A stretch of DNA of 8,449 nucleotides from an uncultured Bacillota bacterium. Lineage in GTDB: Bacteria > Bacillota > Clostridia > Peptostreptococcales > Anaerovoracaceae. The stretch spans positions 1 through 8,449 of the forward strand of contig CAMKAM010000061.1 of the NCBI GenBank assembly GCA_946410475.1, given 5' to 3'. The notes below the pieces were generated by a model. The model was not told the origin of the DNA, did not search any database, and saw only the letters and a program-made list of their open reading frames with translations. Positions 6,453 through 8,449 of the stretch are shown here, one piece after another; positions within the stretch are counted from its first letter, which is position 1; the number at the start of each line of letters is the position of its first letter. A program made the translations under genes and the position numbers.

Positions 6453-6752
6453 ATGGCAAACACGAATGAGAGAGACGGCGATATCGTTTTCGAGATCACA
6501 GAACATATCGGAGTGATCAAGTCTTTTCCGAGCGGCTGGACCAAAGAACTGAACGTGGTCAAGTGGAACGATGCCGATCCCAAATTCGACATACGCGACT
6601 GGGATATGGAACACAAGCTCATGAAACGCGGCGTCACTCTCAGACAGGATGAAATGGAAACACTGATGGATCTGATGAACAAAAGGGGATCGGATCTTGT
6701 GACTGACGGACCAGTGTCCGACGGACAGGTACCGGACAGTCAGGTGTCATGA
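6453..6752 (+). CDS. YdbC/PC4-like single-stranded DNA-binding protein
   Basis: This is a 99-residue protein. Residues 10-78 match the bacterial YdbC branch of the PC4 (p15 coactivator) fold: IVFEITEHIGVI, SGWTKELNVVKWND, KFDIRDWD, and a C-terminal helix beginning RGVTLRQDEMETLMDLM. The Lactococcus YdbC and eukaryotic PC4 homologues bind single-stranded DNA as dimers through this beta sheet. The cellular role in Bacillota is not settled; DNA repair, replication or transcription is likely. The ATG at 6453 has a perfect AAGGAG (6439-6444) 8 bases upstream. An in-frame TTG at 6399 lies inside the promoter spacer and cannot be transcribed, so it is rejected. Residues 84-98 are a three-unit pentapeptide repeat (TDGPV, SDGQV, PDSQV) forming a mildly acidic, probably disordered tail. 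The gene has its own strong promoter and no close downstream partner. Confidence 0.88.
   Translation: MANTNERDGDIVFEITEHIGVIKSFPSGWTKELNVVKWNDADPKFDIRDWDMEHKLMKRGVTLRQDEMETLMDLMNKRGSDLVTDGPVSDGQVPDSQVS
6702..6746 (+). repeat. Three imperfect 15-bp tandem repeats encoding the ydbC C-terminal tail
   Basis: Three successive 15-base units (6702-6716, 6717-6731, 6732-6746) encode TDGPV, SDGQV and PDSQV. They share a GAC-GGA/AGT-CAG/CCA-GTN pattern. The unit length is a multiple of three, so copy number can change without a frameshift. Confidence 0.6.
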
Positions 6753-6820
6753 ACATCTGAAGAAAACTACATATTATATTACTAAACTTGAGAATCATTT
6801 AGGTTCGACAAATGTCCCCC

Positions 6821-6835
6821 TTTGGTTAACCCAAA
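6821..6835. promoter_or_regulatory. Short imperfect palindrome in the ydbC-kinase gap
   Basis: TTTGG-TTAAC-CCAAA forms a 5-bp inverted repeat around a 5-base loop and contains the palindrome GGTTAACC. It could be an operator half of the gap's regulatory DNA, but it is short and AT-rich, so chance is a fair alternative. I find no convincing promoter in 6753-6983, although the kinase probably needs one here. Confidence 0.25.
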
Positions 6836-6901
6836 ATACCAAATACAAAAGATACCCCTCAATAATAACTATCCTATCAGTTTGGAGTAAGATCTGAACT
6901 T

Positions 6902-6931
6902 GGGCGGCGGCAAGTTGCGTTGCCGCCGCTC
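6902..6931 (+). terminator. GC-rich hairpin, probable terminator of ydbC or leader attenuator of the kinase
   Basis: GCGGCGGCAA (6904-6913) pairs perfectly with TTGCCGCCGC (6920-6929) around a 6-base loop. Two more pairs (one G-U) extend the stem to 12. The following bases, TTAATGTTATATTT, are T-rich but interrupted, so termination may be partial. It lies 149 bp after the ydbC stop and 52 bp before the kinase ATG, so it could also sit in the kinase leader as a regulatory stem. Confidence 0.6.
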
Positions 6932-6983
6932 TTAATGTTATATTTACAGAAGACGCTTACGATCGGAAGAAAGGTATTATAGT

Positions 6984-8449
6984 ATGAAGATAGATTTGAA
7001 ACTTGGACCGAATGCGGACTGGCAGACTGTCGATTGCGAGAGGGGAATGACGCTTGAACAGATCTACTGTGATATGACGGCTGAACCCGGACTTGCAGGC
7101 GCGCTCGACGCGGCCATCCATTCTGATAAGGCTGCAGAGGCTTTTGGGAAAGCGACCGCCGCTATCGACAAAGCAGTCAAAGCGGCCGACCCTGCCAAGG
7201 CGGCGAAGCTTTCTGATGCGAAGAAGAAGGTCACCAAAAACATCTTCCGCAACAAGGCGATGGAAAACAGGGTGATGGTCGCAAAGGTCGACAACAGATA
7301 TATGAGTCTGGACTATGCGCCGAAGAAGAATGTAAAAGTCGAGTTTCTCGACATTTCTACGCATAACGGCAGGCTCGTGTTCCAGCACGGAATGATAATG
7401 GTATATCTGAAGGCGATAGAAGAGACGCTCGGCCGTAGCCATGTCGAAGTCCAGTACGCTCTCAGCAAGGGACTGTATACGGAGATCGACGGCGGAAGGA
7501 TGATAACGGATGAAGAGTTCGACCGGATCAAAGTCAAGATGGAGGAACTGGTAGAAAAGGATATCCCGTTCGTCATGGGCGTAGCCGACAGAGAGACCGC
7601 GCTTGAAGCGGTGGAGAGAGCGGGGCTTACTGAGAAGAAGCGCCTTCTCGAGGGAGCCACAAACGTGAAGAGAGTCAACTACTTCATGCTCGACGGCTTC
7701 TACAATCTGTTCTACGGTCCGATGGTGCCCTCGACCGGATACATAAAGGGATTCGACCTCATGAGATACAGGAAGGGTATCCTTTTGATGCTTCCGAGGA
7801 TCAGAGAGGGCTCCGGACTTGCTTACATAGACGACAGAAAGCTCTACTCGGCGTTCGAAGAGACGCAGAAATGGCAGCGCCTGCTCGAGGTGCCTTACGT
7901 CAAGGATCTCAACCTGAAGATCGACAACGGGGAAGAGAAGGATATGATCCAGCTCTCCGAAGCGCTGCACGAGCAGAAGATAATCGAGCTCGCCCAGCGT
8001 ATCGTCAAAGAGCGCAAGCGCGTCATCCTGATCTCAGGACCGAGCTCGTCGGGCAAGACGACGTTCGCGAGGAGGCTGTGCATACAGCTTAGGGTCAACG
8101 GCCTGTCTCCGCTGTACATGGGAACGGACGACTATTTCCTCGACCGCGACCTCACGCCGGTCAATGCGAAGGGCGAGAAGGATTACGAGTGCCTCGAGGC
8201 GGTCGACATCGAGCTGTTCAATCAGAACATGAACGACCTGCTCTCAGGCAAGCAGGCTGACCTGCCGACATTCGATTTCATCGAGGGCAAGAAGATATTC
8301 GGCAAGCGCATCACTTCGATCAAGCCGGGCACGCCGATCGTTATCGAAGGCATCCACGCTTTGAACAAGAAGTTCACTCCGAAGATCGACGACAAGGAGA
8401 AGTTCAAGATATATATCAGCCCGCTGACGCAGCTGAACATCGATAATCA
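6984..8449 (+). CDS. Nucleoside (uridine-like) kinase with TGS/ThrRS-like N-terminal half, cut by window edge
   Basis: There are 488 codons before the right edge and no stop. Residues 1-30 and about 95-125 (VMVAKVDNRYMSLDYAPKK; VKVEFLDISTHNG) look like the two parts of a TGS beta-grasp domain. They are separated by an Ala/Lys-rich helical insert (about 40-90). Residues 126-300 resemble the ThrRS/AlaRS second (editing-like) domain that precedes the kinase in the long clostridial form. The uridine kinase/phosphoribulokinase domain starts near 335, with Walker A GPSSSGKT (352-359, K358), TDDYF (381-385) and IEGIHALN (454-461). This family phosphorylates a nucleoside with ATP or GTP, and the long form is typically about 550 residues, so roughly 60 are missing. 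The catalytic specificity of the long form is not well established. GAAAGG (6969-6974) lies 9 bases before the ATG. Confidence 0.9.
   Translation, partial: MKIDLKLGPNADWQTVDCERGMTLEQIYCDMTAEPGLAGALDAAIHSDKAAEAFGKATAAIDKAVKAADPAKAAKLSDAKKKVTKNIFRNKAMENRVMVAKVDNRYMSLDYAPKKNVKVEFLDISTHNGRLVFQHGMIMVYLKAIEETLGRSHVEVQYALSKGLYTEIDGGRMITDEEFDRIKVKMEELVEKDIPFVMGVADRETALEAVERAGLTEKKRLLEGATNVKRVNYFMLDGFYNLFYGPMVPSTGYIKGFDLMRYRKGILLMLPRIREGSGLAYIDDRKLYSAFEETQKWQRLLEVPYVKDLNLKIDNGEEKDMIQLSEALHEQKIIELAQRIVKERKRVILISGPSSSGKTTFARRLCIQLRVNGLSPLYMGTDDYFLDRDLTPVNAKGEKDYECLEAVDIELFNQNMNDLLSGKQADLPTFDFIEGKKIFGKRITSIKPGTPIVIEGIHALNKKFTPKIDDKEKFKIYISPLTQLNIDN

Noticed and set aside
6799..6821. GGTTCGA-containing stretch resembling a tRNA T-loop
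   Set aside because: No matching acceptor stem, D arm or anticodon arm can be drawn around it, so it is not a tRNA.
6753..6983. Possible T-box or riboswitch leader before the nucleoside kinase
   Set aside because: No T-box core sequence or other known riboswitch core was recognised. Only a GC hairpin and a small palindrome are visible.
6957..7970. 337-codon open frame antisense to the nucleoside kinase
   Set aside because: It is a mirror of the kinase codons, with no recognisable motif and no ribosome binding site. The sense strand carries conserved TGS and kinase motifs.

Overview
The window looks like chromosomal DNA of a Gram-positive anaerobe of the Bacillota, most likely class Clostridia (inference). 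The reasons are strong AAGGAG-type ribosome binding sites, frequent AGG/AGA/ATA codons in moderately GC-rich genes, a YdbC/PC4-type small DNA-binding protein, a long clostridial-type nucleoside kinase, and a secreted fibronectin III + NlpC/P60 wall hydrolase with no sign of an outer membrane. Gene content and codon style are uniform. No rRNA, tRNA, CRISPR array, transposase or phage gene is visible.

Left half (1-4183), all on the minus strand. Reading leftward from about 4200: a ten-helix EamA/DMT transporter; then a short gap with a good promoter candidate and several short repeats; then a 551-residue protein with Rossmann-like N-terminal segments and a C-terminal SGNH hydrolase domain. Its stop codon overlaps the start codon of a NodU/TobZ-type carbamoyltransferase (TGATG), which runs off the left edge of the window. 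The last two genes are translationally coupled and probably decorate a glycan or another extracellular or secondary product with carbamoyl and acyl groups. The substrate cannot be read from the sequence.

Middle (4184-4317) is a divergent promoter region. To its right on the plus strand, a secreted NlpC/P60 peptidase with an FnIII domain is followed after 20 bp by a HAD-family phosphatase or phosphomutase. A textbook rho-independent terminator at 6332-6356 closes this two-gene unit.

Right part (6361-8449): a very strong promoter (TTGACA-17-TATATT) overlaid by three TTCCAAT boxes drives a 99-residue YdbC/PC4-like single-stranded DNA-binding protein with a small repeat tail. A 231-bp AT-rich gap follows, ending in a perfect 10-bp GC-rich hairpin. 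A uridine-kinase-like nucleoside kinase comes next. It carries a TGS/ThrRS-like N-terminal half interrupted by an Ala/Lys-rich insert, and it runs off the right edge.

I see no clearly undescribed defence or mobile system. The least ordinary items are the SGNH-carbamoyltransferase pair, the domain layout of the SGNH protein, the triple-box ydbC promoter, the insert in the nucleoside kinase, and two genes whose upstream TTG codons appear to be promoter elements rather than starts.
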